Part shown: positions 28,940 through 37,862 of the stretch, piece by piece | Position numbering within the stretch: position 1 is the stretch's first letter | How the letters are laid out: each line of letters starts with the position of its first letter | NCBI RefSeq assembly: GCF_014651595.1 | Contig: NZ_BMXE01000009.1 | Coordinates: 1-64,000, forward strand | Source of the DNA: Pseudovibrio japonicus | GTDB taxonomy: Bacteria; Pseudomonadota; Alphaproteobacteria; Rhizobiales; Stappiaceae | DNA: 64,000 nucleotides | Direction: 5' to 3' | Made by a program: the position numbers and the translations under genes | The notes under the pieces: model-generated | Told to the model about the DNA's origin: nothing | Database searches by the model: none | What the model saw: the letters and a program-made list of their open reading frames with translations, nothing else

Positions 28940-31091
28940 TGCGGTTTTTCTTTCTTTTAAGCAATGAAATTGTACTTTTCAGGTTGTGTGGGTCGGAAGC
29001 ATGCATGCTTTCGTTCGGAGCTCGGGTCGCTTCTGGCTGATTTGGCTTTCTACGTTCAAACTCTAGTGCTTGTTGCCGGGTCTCCCGCATCCCTTTCGTT
29101 TTGTCTGCCTTGCGTGTCCCAACTGACGCTTCTTTTGTTGCAGCTTGAGCCTTGGTTTGTGTTTGTTTGCGCAGCCTTAGGCTCTCAATTTTTTTCGATG
29201 AGACCGTCCCAAAGCGTTTGTTGGCTTTTTGATAGTCCAAAAAGAATGAGATGTCCGCACTGTGCATATTTGCAAAGATTGCTGATTTGGACGACAGGGT
29301 GCATAAAAGAAATGGCCCATTGGGCTGCAACCTGACATACAAAAGAGAAGCATTTTCAGGATCTTGGCGGCCTTCAAGTTTAATCCGTCCTTGCGTACGG
29401 GCTTTTGCTTTCAAAGCATCAAAATCGGGATGGTCGTAGGTATAGTATATACTGTCATGAAGCCGAATTCCTCGCCCGGTCATGGATACTTCTACTGGGT
29501 GCAAGAGCTCAGCAGTCAGCCTGTCAGGATCGGTGACCATAAAAGCCGTGCGGTTGGTCTGTCGGTGGATGTTCCAGTAGTTAAGTGGGGTCGGTGCTAA
29601 ACCATTCTGGATGAGCAACGGGCTTTGGGAAGCAAGTGCCTCGCAAACACTTTGATTTTGCTGCAGAACTTCATCTATTAGGAGTGCGGTAAACTCGTGA
29701 ATGGTTAGCTGGGACTGAAGGCGAGCGTCTGGTTCCCCCCGCGTACGTGCACGGCCTTTGGTGGATCCGGGGAGCTCGTGCAGCAACTCGGAGTTAAACT
29801 TCCCAAAGCAGCGCTCAACAATCGCTTTCATGTCTGGTCGATAAGGCGGAGTAATGCTTAACTGGGTCACAGGTACCAGAAGTTGTTCTGGTACTAGTCC
29901 CGCTAGCTCACCCCGATCGCACAAAAGGCTCTCAGGCAGATGATGGCAGGGCCAAGCTTCCTCTGTAATTGTGATACCATACCGCAAACAATAAGGAGGC
30001 TTCGGCGAAAATGCGTTCAACAATGCTTGTTTTGCGGCTCGCCAGGAGGCGTGTTCTAAGGAAACGTGGATGCCAACAATCATTCGGCTTGCGACATCGA
30101 CAACTGAATAAATAGTGGGACGACCCAAAACCTTACTACGGTCAAAGTGGGCGACGAGATGTACATCAGCGACCGTCGCGTCGATCTCGAAACAGCTACC
30201 CGGCACCTTCGCGTGATCAGTTGCTGCCCCGTGGAGCCCACGTTTATTGCGAAGGTAGTCGCCAGTATTTGTTCGTCCACGAATGAGTTTATCTTCGTCG
30301 ATTAGGACTTTGACCCAATAACAAAATTGCCGGTAATTGGGAACATTAGGAAAGCGCTCTTCTTGTTCTGCCGCCAAGACTTCCTTGGAGTAGTAGTGGG
30401 CAATCGTTTTCTCCCATGCGCTCTTGTAGGAGCGATGCTCACCAATAAGTAGGAACTTTTTTGCCCCTTTCAAAATTAGTTTCTTATCGTGAGGTGTGAT
30501 GTTGATCCCCGGATTCATATTGATCAGACCGGTGCGGGAGGTAACAGGTTTGCCGCGCTTTTTCTCTCCTGATTGTCTTTGTTTGCCTGGTGCTCCTTGT
30601 TTCGCAAATCTAGGAAGCAGGGCGTTAGCGGTCTGCCCATAGCGCCAATAAGTGTTTAAGAGGCGATAGAGGGTTCGAACGTCGATCCCGATCTCCTTGG
30701 CTCTGTCACTAACGTGTGTCGAGCGTAGCGACAAAGCGAAGTCTTGCAAGAAACTTCTGTTCTTTATCAGGGGCTGAATGTGGAGCAGACGTTCGTCGCG
30801 CATTTGCCGACGGTGTTGCGGAAGGCTTTCTTCATCGACAAGTAGATACGGAGGTGTTTCAAAGGCTTCAGCCTGAATTGCGTTACTATCGACAGCGGCT
30901 GTAAAGTCGCTGAGCAAGGCACCGATCGGGCGGTGAAGTTTGGTGCTGCTCTCGTGCTCCAATTTGAAAAGAACGACTAAATCGGTTTCTGGTTGGATTG
31001 CCAAGACCCGATAGTGTCCGGCTTCGATACCGTCCAGATCGTAAATCTTCCAAGTACTGTTGGTCTCAATCTGCAATCTGCTAGGTCCCAA
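28926..31091 (-). CDS. tnsB: Tn7-like DDE transposase TnsB
   Basis: The protein has 721 residues from a TTG start overlapping the tnsA stop by about 11 bp. The Mu/TnsB-type catalytic domain shows CFEIDATVADVHLV (first Asp), LLCDRGEL (second Asp) and RPDMKAIVERCFG (Glu). N-terminal helix-turn-helix segments (VSDRAKEIGIDVRTLYRLLN) would bind the end repeats. The C-terminal tail is lysine- and arginine-rich, as expected for the part contacting TnsC. TnsB cuts and joins the 3' ends of the element. Confidence 0.92.
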   Translation of the reverse strand: MGPSRLQIETNSTWKIYDLDGIEAGHYRVLAIQPETDLVVLFKLEHESSTKLHRPIGALLSDFTAAVDSNAIQAEAFETPPYLLVDEESLPQHRRQMRDERLLHIQPLIKNRSFLQDFALSLRSTHVSDRAKEIGIDVRTLYRLLNTYWRYGQTANALLPRFAKQGAPGKQRQSGEKKRGKPVTSRTGLINMNPGINITPHDKKLILKGAKKFLLIGEHRSYKSAWEKTIAHYYSKEVLAAEQEERFPNVPNYRQFCYWVKVLIDEDKLIRGRTNTGDYLRNKRGLHGAATDHAKVPGSCFEIDATVADVHLVAHFDRSKVLGRPTIYSVVDVASRMIVGIHVSLEHASWRAAKQALLNAFSPKPPYCLRYGITITEEAWPCHHLPESLLCDRGELAGLVPEQLLVPVTQLSITPPYRPDMKAIVERCFGKFNSELLHELPGSTKGRARTRGEPDARLQSQLTIHEFTALLIDEVLQQNQSVCEALASQSPLLIQNGLAPTPLNYWNIHRQTNRTAFMVTDPDRLTAELLHPVEVSMTGRGIRLHDSIYYTYDHPDFDALKAKARTQGRIKLEGRQDPENASLLYVRLQPNGPFLLCTLSSKSAIFANMHSADISFFLDYQKANKRFGTVSSKKIESLRLRKQTQTKAQAATKEASVGTRKADKTKGMRETRQQALEFERRKPNQPEATRAPNESMHASDPHNLKSTISLLKRKKNRNGSC

Positions 31092-31886
31092 CGCCCAGTG
31101 TTTGTGTTGCTAGTATTTCGAACGCATCGGCTTCCTGCCAATCTTGTCTACTATCCAGATGGACCCTCTTTGAACCAATTAGCGCACGCATTACGTTGAT
31201 TGCATCGTCCAGTTGAACATCAAGGTGGTCGACAAACCTTGAGCACAGGTTAGTACGCAGCTGCGGGCCTAATTCCACGAGCTGTACAGCTCTATCTAGA
31301 AATTCATTGTCATAGTGTCCGTGCCGCAGCGGCCACGTTGCCCATTTGATGTTTGCGGCTTGCATTTTAAGTCGTTTGGTCAGCACAAAAATGCGAAACC
31401 GAACGCCGAGTAACTCCCAGAAGACGCGCTCGATATCGATTTTTTCTGCTGTTCGTTGATTAGTAAGTTCTTCGGCCGGTTTGACGCAAACCGCTTCATA
31501 GCTGAGTTGGCCATCCCTTTGGCAAGTTAGTAAAAAATCAGTTGTCATAACGTTCGGGTGCTTAGTCGAGACAACCAGTGGATGTTTGAGATCAAGACAA
31601 CTTGCAATCCGAAGTGTCTGGTCTAGGGGAAGAAGCGGAAATTGCTCACGAATATCAATAACGCGCTCATTGTGCTCGCAGAGATAGAAAACGCACTTTC
31701 ATTGTTTGAAAGCAAATGATGTTCGCGTTGTGTTTTCATTCCCCAAATCTTGGAACATGTTCCATGAGAGGGAATGTCCTGCACTCGTATCCAGGGCTTG
31801 TAAGAAGCTCCTTCTCCGAGACCATATTTGTTGCGAAGTGAACGCTGAAAATCTTTGATTTCATTCAGCTTTCGTCCTCTTGCCAT
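31081..31886 (-). pseudogene. tnsA: tnsA endonuclease gene with a 1-nt frameshift
   Basis: Two minus frames join into one TnsA of about 268 residues, close to Tn7 TnsA (273). The first (from 31886) reads RKLNEIKDFQRSLRNKYGLG and ends correctly at HHLLSNNESAF. Adding one T in the T4 run at 31692-31689 gives FYLCEHNERVIDIREQFPLL and runs on into TTDFLLTCQRDG and SYEAVCVKPAEEL. The restriction-like catalytic residues are Glu (NNESAF), Asp (TTDF) and Lys (CVKP); the Glu is on one side of the break, Asp and Lys on the other. TnsA cuts the 5' ends, so its loss would change cut-and-paste to copy-type joining. No canonical slippery heptamer is present. Confidence 0.85.
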
Positions 31887-31927
31887 GTTGTTTCTCTTTG
31901 TTCGGCTAAAGGGTGGAAAGATTTTAG

Positions 31928-31998
31928 TGTGCAGGAATTATTATTCCGTTAGGCGCTTGTGTGCAAAAATTATTAGCTATGTGCAGAAATTATTATAC
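31928..31998. repeat. Three TnsB-like end repeats (transposon right end)
   Basis: TGTGCAGGAATTATTATTCC (31928-31947), TGTGCAAAAATTATTAGCTA (31960-31979) and TGTGCAGAAATTATTATACC (31980-31999) share TGTGCARRAATTATTA. The last two abut. Tandem sites of about 20 bp just inside the end are typical of Tn7-type right ends. No copies in the opposite orientation were found in the window. Confidence 0.85.
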
Positions 31999-32000
31999 CT

Positions 32001-32017
32001 ACACAAACTCTCATACA
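32001..32017. other. Probable transposon-chromosome junction at the yhiN 3' end
   Basis: The element should end in ACA on this strand. ACACA at 32001-32005 places the end 7-8 bp from the outermost repeat, with AACTC (32006-32010) as possible 5-bp target duplication just outside the yhiN stop (32011-32013). An alternative end is ACA at 32015-32017, which would make the last yhiN codons transposon-derived. Confidence 0.55.
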
Positions 32018-33189
32018 AACTGCCCCGCCGCATGACCGGACGCCCACGCCCATTGGAAGTTGAATCCTCCCAGATGCCCGGTAACATCGACGACTTCGCC
32101 GATGAAGAAGAGGCCGGGAACCTTGCTTGCTTCCATGGTTTTGGAGGAAATGGCCTTCGTGTTCACGCCGCCTAAGGTGACTTCAGCGGTACGGTAGCCT
32201 TCTGTTCCAACCGGCTTGATGGTCCAGTCATTTATCGCAAGCGCCGCCTTGCGCAGCACCTTGTCGGAGGTATCCGCTAACCGTCCGCCCAACTTGTGCT
32301 CCTCGGCAATATGAGCGGCCAGCTTTTTGGGCAGTAATCCTGCAAGGGTGGTCTTGATGTCCTGCTTGGGCTGGTTCTGCTTGGCGGACTTCAGGGCGTC
32401 AAACGCATCCGTGTCGGGCAATAGGTTGACGCGAATATCTTTGCCTTCTTCCCAATAGGAAGAGATCTGCAGGATGGATGGCCCGGAAAGGCCGCGGTGG
32501 GTGAAAAGCAAGCCTTCGCGGAAGCTGGTCTTCTTGAAAGACACCACAGCATCTACTGAGACACCCGCCAGATGTTTGGTCCGCTCGCGCATGGCATCAT
32601 CAAAGACAAACGGCACCAGTGCGGCGCGAGGTGACACGATCGGTAGATCAAACCGCTTGGCAACCTCATAGCCAAACCCTGACGCCCCCATCTTCGGAAT
32701 GGACGGTCCGCCACACGCCACGACGACGGACTGAGCACGTATGGTATCGCGCGATGTGCCGATGGTGAAGCGGTCATCCGGCTTGGTCAGTGAAGTAATG
32801 CTGGTTTGCAGCTCAATGCGCACGCCAGCTTGCTGGCAAAGCCCAAGCAGCATGTCGATGATCTGCTGTGCGCTGTCATCGCAAAACAGCTGGCCCAGTG
32901 TCTTTTCGTGCCAGCTGATGCCGTGCTTGTCGACCAGTGCGATAAAGTCATGCTGGGTAAAGCGCTTCAGGGCAGAAACTGCAAAACGTGGGTTCTGGGA
33001 AAGGTAATTTGCAGGGGAGGCGTGCAGATTGGTGAAGTTGCAGCGCCCACCACCGGAGATGCGGATTTTGTCTGCCGCCCGTTTGGCATGGTCAATCACC
33101 AGCACAGAGCGTCCGCGTTTTCCAGCCTCAATGGCACACATTAGGCCGGCAGCACCTGCACCTATTATAAGAACATCAATGTTTTGCAT
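32011..33189 (-). CDS. yhiN: YhiN/HI0933-family flavoprotein
   Basis: The protein has 392 residues. The N-terminal FAD motif is VLIIGAGAAGLMCAIEAGKR; RISGGGRCNFTN is the signature of the HI0933/YhiN family, and the C-terminal block FIGEVVDVTGHLGGFNFQWA is the second FAD-contacting part. The exact reaction is unknown. The gene appears complete, ending HAAGQFV; its stop codon touches the Tn7-like right end. Its conserved 3' region (GGFNFQWAWASG) is probably what TnsD recognises. Confidence 0.9.
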   Translation of the reverse strand: MQNIDVLIIGAGAAGLMCAIEAGKRGRSVLVIDHAKRAADKIRISGGGRCNFTNLHASPANYLSQNPRFAVSALKRFTQHDFIALVDKHGISWHEKTLGQLFCDDSAQQIIDMLLGLCQQAGVRIELQTSITSLTKPDDRFTIGTSRDTIRAQSVVVACGGPSIPKMGASGFGYEVAKRFDLPIVSPRAALVPFVFDDAMRERTKHLAGVSVDAVVSFKKTSFREGLLFTHRGLSGPSILQISSYWEEGKDIRVNLLPDTDAFDALKSAKQNQPKQDIKTTLAGLLPKKLAAHIAEEHKLGGRLADTSDKVLRKAALAINDWTIKPVGTEGYRTAEVTLGGVNTKAISSKTMEASKVPGLFFIGEVVDVTGHLGGFNFQWAWASGHAAGQFV

Positions 33190-33511
33190 GGCGCTCTTAT
33201 ATGAGCTTTCAAGCTAAGGTCAACTCATCTGCAATGAACACCGAGAGTAACTGTCATTGAACAAAACCGGGAAACTCTGAATTCTGAGCATGATGCAACG
33301 CCCTAAAGGACGATGTTTCCTAATGGAGTACCTGTGGATTGCGAGTGGTGATATATTGATCGAATAAAAGATATATATAAAATGTATCTTTATAAGGTAA
33401 CGGCAGTGAATTACCGTTTCGACCCAAACCAGCTCGGTACCGGTGCAAGATGTGATCCGCTGTCTAAAGATAAAAAACGACCATCACCTCCTGCAAAAGG
33501 CCCCTCTGGTT

Positions 33512-34159
33512 ATGAAACCATCCCTCTTAACTCGTTTATCACTGTCATTTTTCCTTTCAATCGCGGCGTTTTCCCCACTAGCCGCAGACGAAGGAAAGGC
33601 TCCGCCTCCACAACATCTTAAACCAGCAACAAAAGAGTTGATCGAGCAATTAAAGACAGGCGGGCATGTGCTTATCGTGCGCCATGAACGCACGAATGCA
33701 TTTATTCCTGACACCAAAGAGGTGGACCTGAATAACTGTGCAACACAGCGTAATCTTTCGATTGCCGGGCATGCAAATGCAGTAGAAAATTATCGTGCAC
33801 TTAGTTTCCTGCAGATTCCGATTGGGCAGGTTTACGCAAGTCCCACCTGTCGCACATTGGAAACAGCCAGACTCATGTTTGGAAGTGTCGAAGCACACAA
33901 CGCACTTTATCGGTATGGCCAAGATTCAGAGCAACTTAGTGCTGACTTAAAAGAACTGATCCGCTCGAATACGAAGAACGCAGAAAATGCAGTACTGGTC
34001 ACACACTTGGGAACGTACGCACCCGTATTTGGTGGGCACCTTGCGGAAGGCGACGCTGCTGTGTTCTCATTGGTAAATGATCGACCTCAACTGCAGGGCG
34101 TTATTCCAGCAAATGGGTGGAATGATGCGATCATTGATGCAGTGCTAGCCGCTCAATAG
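33512..34159 (+). CDS. Secreted histidine phosphatase family protein
   Basis: The product has 215 residues from the ATG at 33512, which gives a clean signal peptide (LTRLSLSFFLSIAAFSPLAA) with AxA cleavage; starts further upstream would place residues before it. LIVRHERTN carries the catalytic RH motif of the phosphoglycerate-mutase-like superfamily and VLVTHLG the second active-site histidine. The canonical RHGxT is changed to RHERT, as in several periplasmic members. The substrate is unknown. Confidence 0.8.
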   Translation: MKPSLLTRLSLSFFLSIAAFSPLAADEGKAPPPQHLKPATKELIEQLKTGGHVLIVRHERTNAFIPDTKEVDLNNCATQRNLSIAGHANAVENYRALSFLQIPIGQVYASPTCRTLETARLMFGSVEAHNALYRYGQDSEQLSADLKELIRSNTKNAENAVLVTHLGTYAPVFGGHLAEGDAAVFSLVNDRPQLQGVIPANGWNDAIIDAVLAAQ

Positions 34160-34218
34160 CCTAGCGATCAATCTCACAGCGAAGTATCTGAGCAGGTTCG
34201 TCGTTGGTACCGGGAAAA

Positions 34219-34238
34219 CGGAGGGCCTCCGCCCTCCG
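34219..34238 (-). terminator. Terminator of the chemotaxis receptor gene
   Basis: A perfect 8-bp stem CGGAGGGC / GCCCTCCG with a 4-nt loop, followed on the minus strand by TTTT. It lies 27 bp past the receptor stop codon. Confidence 0.75.
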
Positions 34239-34264
34239 CATATCATGTCCGCACGGCTTAAGAT

Positions 34265-36310
34265 CTAAGCAGCCACAACATCCTTCAGGAAGCTGGAGAT
34301 GGTCTGGCGCAGCTCTGTGGCCTGTTTGGACACCAAGGAAGAAGCCTCAAGCACGTTATTGGCAGAACTGTTGGTCTCTTCCACAGAGCTGGTCACAACG
34401 GTCATACTGTCCGCCACATCCTGCGTGCCCTGAGCAGCCTGCTGAATATTCTGGCTGATGGAAGAGGTCGCAGCGTTCTGCTGGGCAATCGCAGTGGCAA
34501 TGGAGCTGGTGTACTCATTCACCTGCTGCATGGTGTCGGCAATCTGCTCAATGGCTGTCACAGCTTCCTTGGTGGAACCCTGAATACCTGAGATCTGCGA
34601 GGAAATCTCCTCCGTCGCCTTGGAGGTCTGGGTAGCCAGCTCCTTCACTTCAGAAGCCACGACTGCAAAGCCCTTGCCCATCTCACCGGCACGGGCCGCT
34701 TCAATGGTTGCGTTCAGCGCCAGAAGGTTGGTTTGCTCGGCAATGTCGCGAATAAGGTTGACCACTTCGCCAATCTTCTGCGCAGCATCATCCAGATCTG
34801 TCACATGATCGTTGGTTGCCGTGGCAACAACGGTTGCATCATCAACGGTCTGCTTAGTCTGGGAGATCTGGCGGCCAATTTCTTCGATAGAGGCGGAAAG
34901 CTCCTCCGCAGCAGAAGCCACAGTCTGCACGTTGTGTGAAGCCTGTTCAGAAGAACCTGCAGCATGACTGGCACGATCAGAGGTGGTTGTTGCAATGTGG
35001 GTGAGCGAGTCAGCAGTCTGCTGCATCTTGCCGGTGTTGTCATCGACGCGATCAAGCACGCTGGAGACCTGATCATTAAAGGCGCTGATCAGTTGATCTA
35101 CACGCAACTGGCGCTCGCGTTCCTGCTCATGCTCCTGCTCGGAAAGGCTTTGCAGGCGCTTCTGTTCAGCAACCGTATCGCGGAAGGACATCACCGCAGT
35201 GGCCACCTGACCCACCTCATCAACGCCAATAGCGCGAGAGAAAGTCACCGAGGTGTCGCCATTGGCCAGTTTACGGGCATCGGAAAGTAGCGCTGCCACA
35301 GGAACGGACACACTGCGGATAATGCCGTATGCCGTGCTTATACCCAGCAAAGTAACCGCACCGGCAATGATCAGCGCCAGCACGAAGGCCCACTGAGCAT
35401 CGGCTGTCAACTTCTTTGCATGCATCACCAGCTCACCGGCAAGGTAGTCCTCAAACTCCTTCAGCGCGTCAATGCGTTTGGTCGCCATATCAAACCACTC
35501 GGGACCGGAGATGGAGGAGATGTCTCCACCAAAGGCAGCCGCATACCCCAACTCGCGGGCGCCTTCCACTTGAGCCATGATCGCGCGGCTGAAGATCTTG
35601 TCCAGAAACTCTGCCTGAGGCTTGGTCATCAAAGAACGGGCCGTCTCAAAATGTGTATCCTGACTGGCACCAAGGCGAACGAACTGGTGATAGATCGAGG
35701 CGTTGAATGCTTGCGCACTAAAGCCGTTTGCGCCAATAGCCCGCTCAATGCCAGCGTTCTCTTTCCCAAGCAGCATCTCTTCGTACATGCTCAGCTTGCG
35801 AACAAGACTTGGATCGCGGCTCACTGCAATGGTGCTCGGCAGAAACTTGAAGGCCTCATTAATGGTGCCGCTGTAATAAGCCACAGTCTCGTCAACGGTC
35901 GCCTTCAGACTTTTCACATCGCTACGGATACGGTCGATGTTTGCAAGGCGCCTGTTCACCATGTCCACCTGCGCAGCAAGTCCGGTATCAATGGATTTCA
36001 GATCAATCTCGGTCAGCGCATTTTTATAGATGCGGATTTTGCTGTCGGTCAGCTTGTGCTGATCAGCAAGGCTTTCAACAAATGCCTTGCCCTGCGCACC
36101 AAGGTATCCTGCAGAACGACCACGCTCTTTCTGCAGCTCATGAACAACAGCACTTAAGACGGGAACAAACTCAGCAACTTGCCCAATGGAGGAAGCCTCC
36201 ACCTTCTTGGTGTAGGTGGCGGTTATTTGTGAGCCAGCGAAGTAAAGCATGGGGACAAACGCAAGCAGAAAGATCGCAATGATGCGGTACTTTAGAAGAA
36301 TACGGCGCAT
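34265..36310 (-). CDS. Methyl-accepting chemotaxis protein with NIT-type sensor domain
   Basis: The protein has 681 residues. An N-terminal membrane helix (residues 8-27) leads to a large periplasmic domain with [15 protein letters not shown], the signature of the NIT (nitrate/nitrite-sensing) fold. A second membrane helix (about 305-327) is followed by HAMP and a long signalling coiled coil with the tip [20 protein letters not shown]. It should signal to CheA/CheW. The ligand is inferred from the fold only. No C-terminal CheR pentapeptide is evident. No che genes are nearby. Confidence 0.9.
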   Translation of the reverse strand: MRRILLKYRIIAIFLLAFVPMLYFAGSQITATYTKKVEASSIGQVAEFVPVLSAVVHELQKERGRSAGYLGAQGKAFVESLADQHKLTDSKIRIYKNALTEIDLKSIDTGLAAQVDMVNRRLANIDRIRSDVKSLKATVDETVAYYSGTINEAFKFLPSTIAVSRDPSLVRKLSMYEEMLLGKENAGIERAIGANGFSAQAFNASIYHQFVRLGASQDTHFETARSLMTKPQAEFLDKIFSRAIMAQVEGARELGYAAAFGGDISSISGPEWFDMATKRIDALKEFEDYLAGELVMHAKKLTADAQWAFVLALIIAGAVTLLGISTAYGIIRSVSVPVAALLSDARKLANGDTSVTFSRAIGVDEVGQVATAVMSFRDTVAEQKRLQSLSEQEHEQERERQLRVDQLISAFNDQVSSVLDRVDDNTGKMQQTADSLTHIATTTSDRASHAAGSSEQASHNVQTVASAAEELSASIEEIGRQISQTKQTVDDATVVATATNDHVTDLDDAAQKIGEVVNLIRDIAEQTNLLALNATIEAARAGEMGKGFAVVASEVKELATQTSKATEEISSQISGIQGSTKEAVTAIEQIADTMQQVNEYTSSIATAIAQQNAATSSISQNIQQAAQGTQDVADSMTVVTSSVEETNSSANNVLEASSLVSKQATELRQTISSFLKDVVAA

Positions 36311-36617
36311 GGAATTACCTGAAGGGGAATGTGAGTTTTAAATTTGAACCGGCACAAACCGTCCGTTTTGATTGTCTTGGGTTACAATCACTAATTGAGT
36401 TAGTAATTCTTTATAGAGCGTTTATTTAAAAGTGAGATTTGCTTTATTAGCATAATTATTTGTAACTAAGTAAAGTTACTAAGTATGGTGATTAGATAAA
36501 GTAAATTTGCTGGTCACCAATGCCTAATTTCCAAATTATACTATATTTTTCAGGGTCTAATGGAAATTCGCGTCTTTTGGTTGTGCGTTCTGGCGGCGTC
36601 TTACAAAGGGTTGAGGA

Positions 36618-36642
36618 GAGCGGGGAGACAAATTCCCCGCTC
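36618..36642. terminator. Hairpin behind the TRAP binding-protein gene
   Basis: GAGCGGGGA / TCCCCGCTC, 9 bp with a 7-nt loop, begins 19 bp after the dctP stop. The T-run lies on the plus-strand side (ATTGTTTTTTG), so it fits better as a plus-strand terminator or a bidirectional one; the minus-strand side lacks a T tract. Confidence 0.55.
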
Positions 36643-36661
36643 ATTGTTTTTTGCGTTGTCC

Positions 36662-37750
36662 TTATGCAGACCACACCTGCGCACGGTCCTGATAAAGCTG
36701 ACCTTCCATGCGTGAGCCGTACAGGGAACAAGCTTTGACATATGCCATGTAGGAACTATGGATCTTCTCACACATCGCATCACCGTTCGGATAGTCCGCG
36801 ATTACTTCGCGGGCTGCTCCGCCGATTGCGTCAATTACTTCTGGTGGGAAGGAGGAAAGAACCGCACCGCGCTCCACTAGTGTGGAAAGGGCAATGGTGT
36901 TGTGGTAGCGGAACTCGGCAGTTGTCTCTTCAGCCTGAGCGGTTGCCGCCTGCGCAAATACCTCTTTCAGCCAAGGGCTAAGGTTCTCATAGGTGTTCTG
37001 GTTCACGATCATTTCCAGACCCGGACCTGGCTCGTGGAACGCTGGCATGTGGTAGTAAGGTGCAATCTTGTAAAGGCCCAGAGCAAGGTCGTTCCATGGG
37101 CCAACAAACTCAGCCGCATCAACCACACCGGATTGCAGGGCAGAGTAGATCTCTGGTGGAGGCGTCACAACGGTGGTTGCACCCACCTTGCGCAGAATAT
37201 CCCCGCCAAGGCCTGCGATACGCATCTTCAGGCCCACCAGATCATCCAGCGACTGGATTGGCTTCTTGAACCAGCCACCCGCTTGAGCACCGGAGCTGCC
37301 CACATAAAACGGCTTCACACTATGCGGTGCATATGCTTCGTCCCAGAACTCCTGACCGCCGCCATGACGCAGCCAGCCAGAAAGCTCTACTGCATCAAGC
37401 CCGAATGGCAGGGCGGTAAAGTACATGGTCGAACGGATTTTGCCAACCTGATAGTAAGGCGCGTTGTGGCCGATATCAGCCGTTCCGGAAGAAACTGCGG
37501 AAAATGTCTCAAATGGAGGAACCAGCTCGCCGCCGCCGTAATACTTGATCGAGATCTTGCCATCAGACAGCGCCTCGATGCGCTTACCCAGCCGCTCAGC
37601 AGAGGTACCCACGCCCGGGAAGCCTTTTGGGAAGGCTCCAACCAGCTTCAGGTTCAAGGTGGCATTTGCGATCGCAGGGGCAGCAAGGACAGAGGCCCCA
37701 CCTGCTGTACCCGTTACCATCGCGGTTTTCAGAAAGTCACGGCGTTTCAT
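36662..37750 (-). CDS. TRAP transporter solute-binding protein (DctP family), Tat-exported
   Basis: The product has 362 residues from the ATG at 37750, chosen because MKRRDFLKTA is a twin-arginine signal ending at PAIANA. The mature part has the DctP order: GGGELVPPFETFSAVSSGTA, then the long central region with LVGLKMRIAGLGGDILRKVG and PPPEIYSALQSGVVDAAEFV. The arginine in KMRI should salt-bridge the carboxylate of the ligand. It looks like the mannitol/keto-acid-type subgroup, but the ligand is unclear. No DctQ/DctM membrane genes are adjacent, so it is an orphan subunit. Confidence 0.88.
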   Translation of the reverse strand: MKRRDFLKTAMVTGTAGGASVLAAPAIANATLNLKLVGAFPKGFPGVGTSAERLGKRIEALSDGKISIKYYGGGELVPPFETFSAVSSGTADIGHNAPYYQVGKIRSTMYFTALPFGLDAVELSGWLRHGGGQEFWDEAYAPHSVKPFYVGSSGAQAGGWFKKPIQSLDDLVGLKMRIAGLGGDILRKVGATTVVTPPPEIYSALQSGVVDAAEFVGPWNDLALGLYKIAPYYHMPAFHEPGPGLEMIVNQNTYENLSPWLKEVFAQAATAQAEETTAEFRYHNTIALSTLVERGAVLSSFPPEVIDAIGGAAREVIADYPNGDAMCEKIHSSYMAYVKACSLYGSRMEGQLYQDRAQVWSA

Positions 37751-37862
37751 CTGCCCGTCTCCGCTTACGAAAATTACATAGGTATTACTTCTAGCAGAGG
37801 AGGGGCAGGTCTGCGACATATTTCAGCAGCAAAACTGGGAAGAACTGAGGTCCATATGCACC

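Larger units (their letters stand above)
24562..32005. mobile_element. Tn7-like transposon, transposition module and right end
   Basis: The module comprises tnsA (frameshifted), tnsB and tnsC on the minus strand, convergent tnsD and a second TniQ-like gene. Its right end (three TnsB-like sites at 31928-31998) finishes in ACACA at 32001-32005, a few bases past the stop of yhiN. The right-end-proximal tnsA and insertion just behind a conserved gene match Tn7. I recall a Tn7-like family, Tn6230, that uses yhiN as its site. The left end was not found, so the left coordinate marks only the last recognisable transposition gene; cusBA may be cargo. Confidence 0.8.

Noticed and set aside
31689-31697. 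Programmed -1 frameshift in tnsA
   Set aside because: The correct frame shift is -1, but the local codons (GCG TTT TCT) do not make an X-XXY-YYZ slippery heptamer and no stimulatory stem was seen.
24562-32005. CRISPR-associated (CAST) version of the Tn7-like element
   Set aside because: No repeats with regular spacers and no cas6/7/8 or cas12k-like frames lie in or beside the module; the tnsD C-terminus indicates protein-guided targeting.
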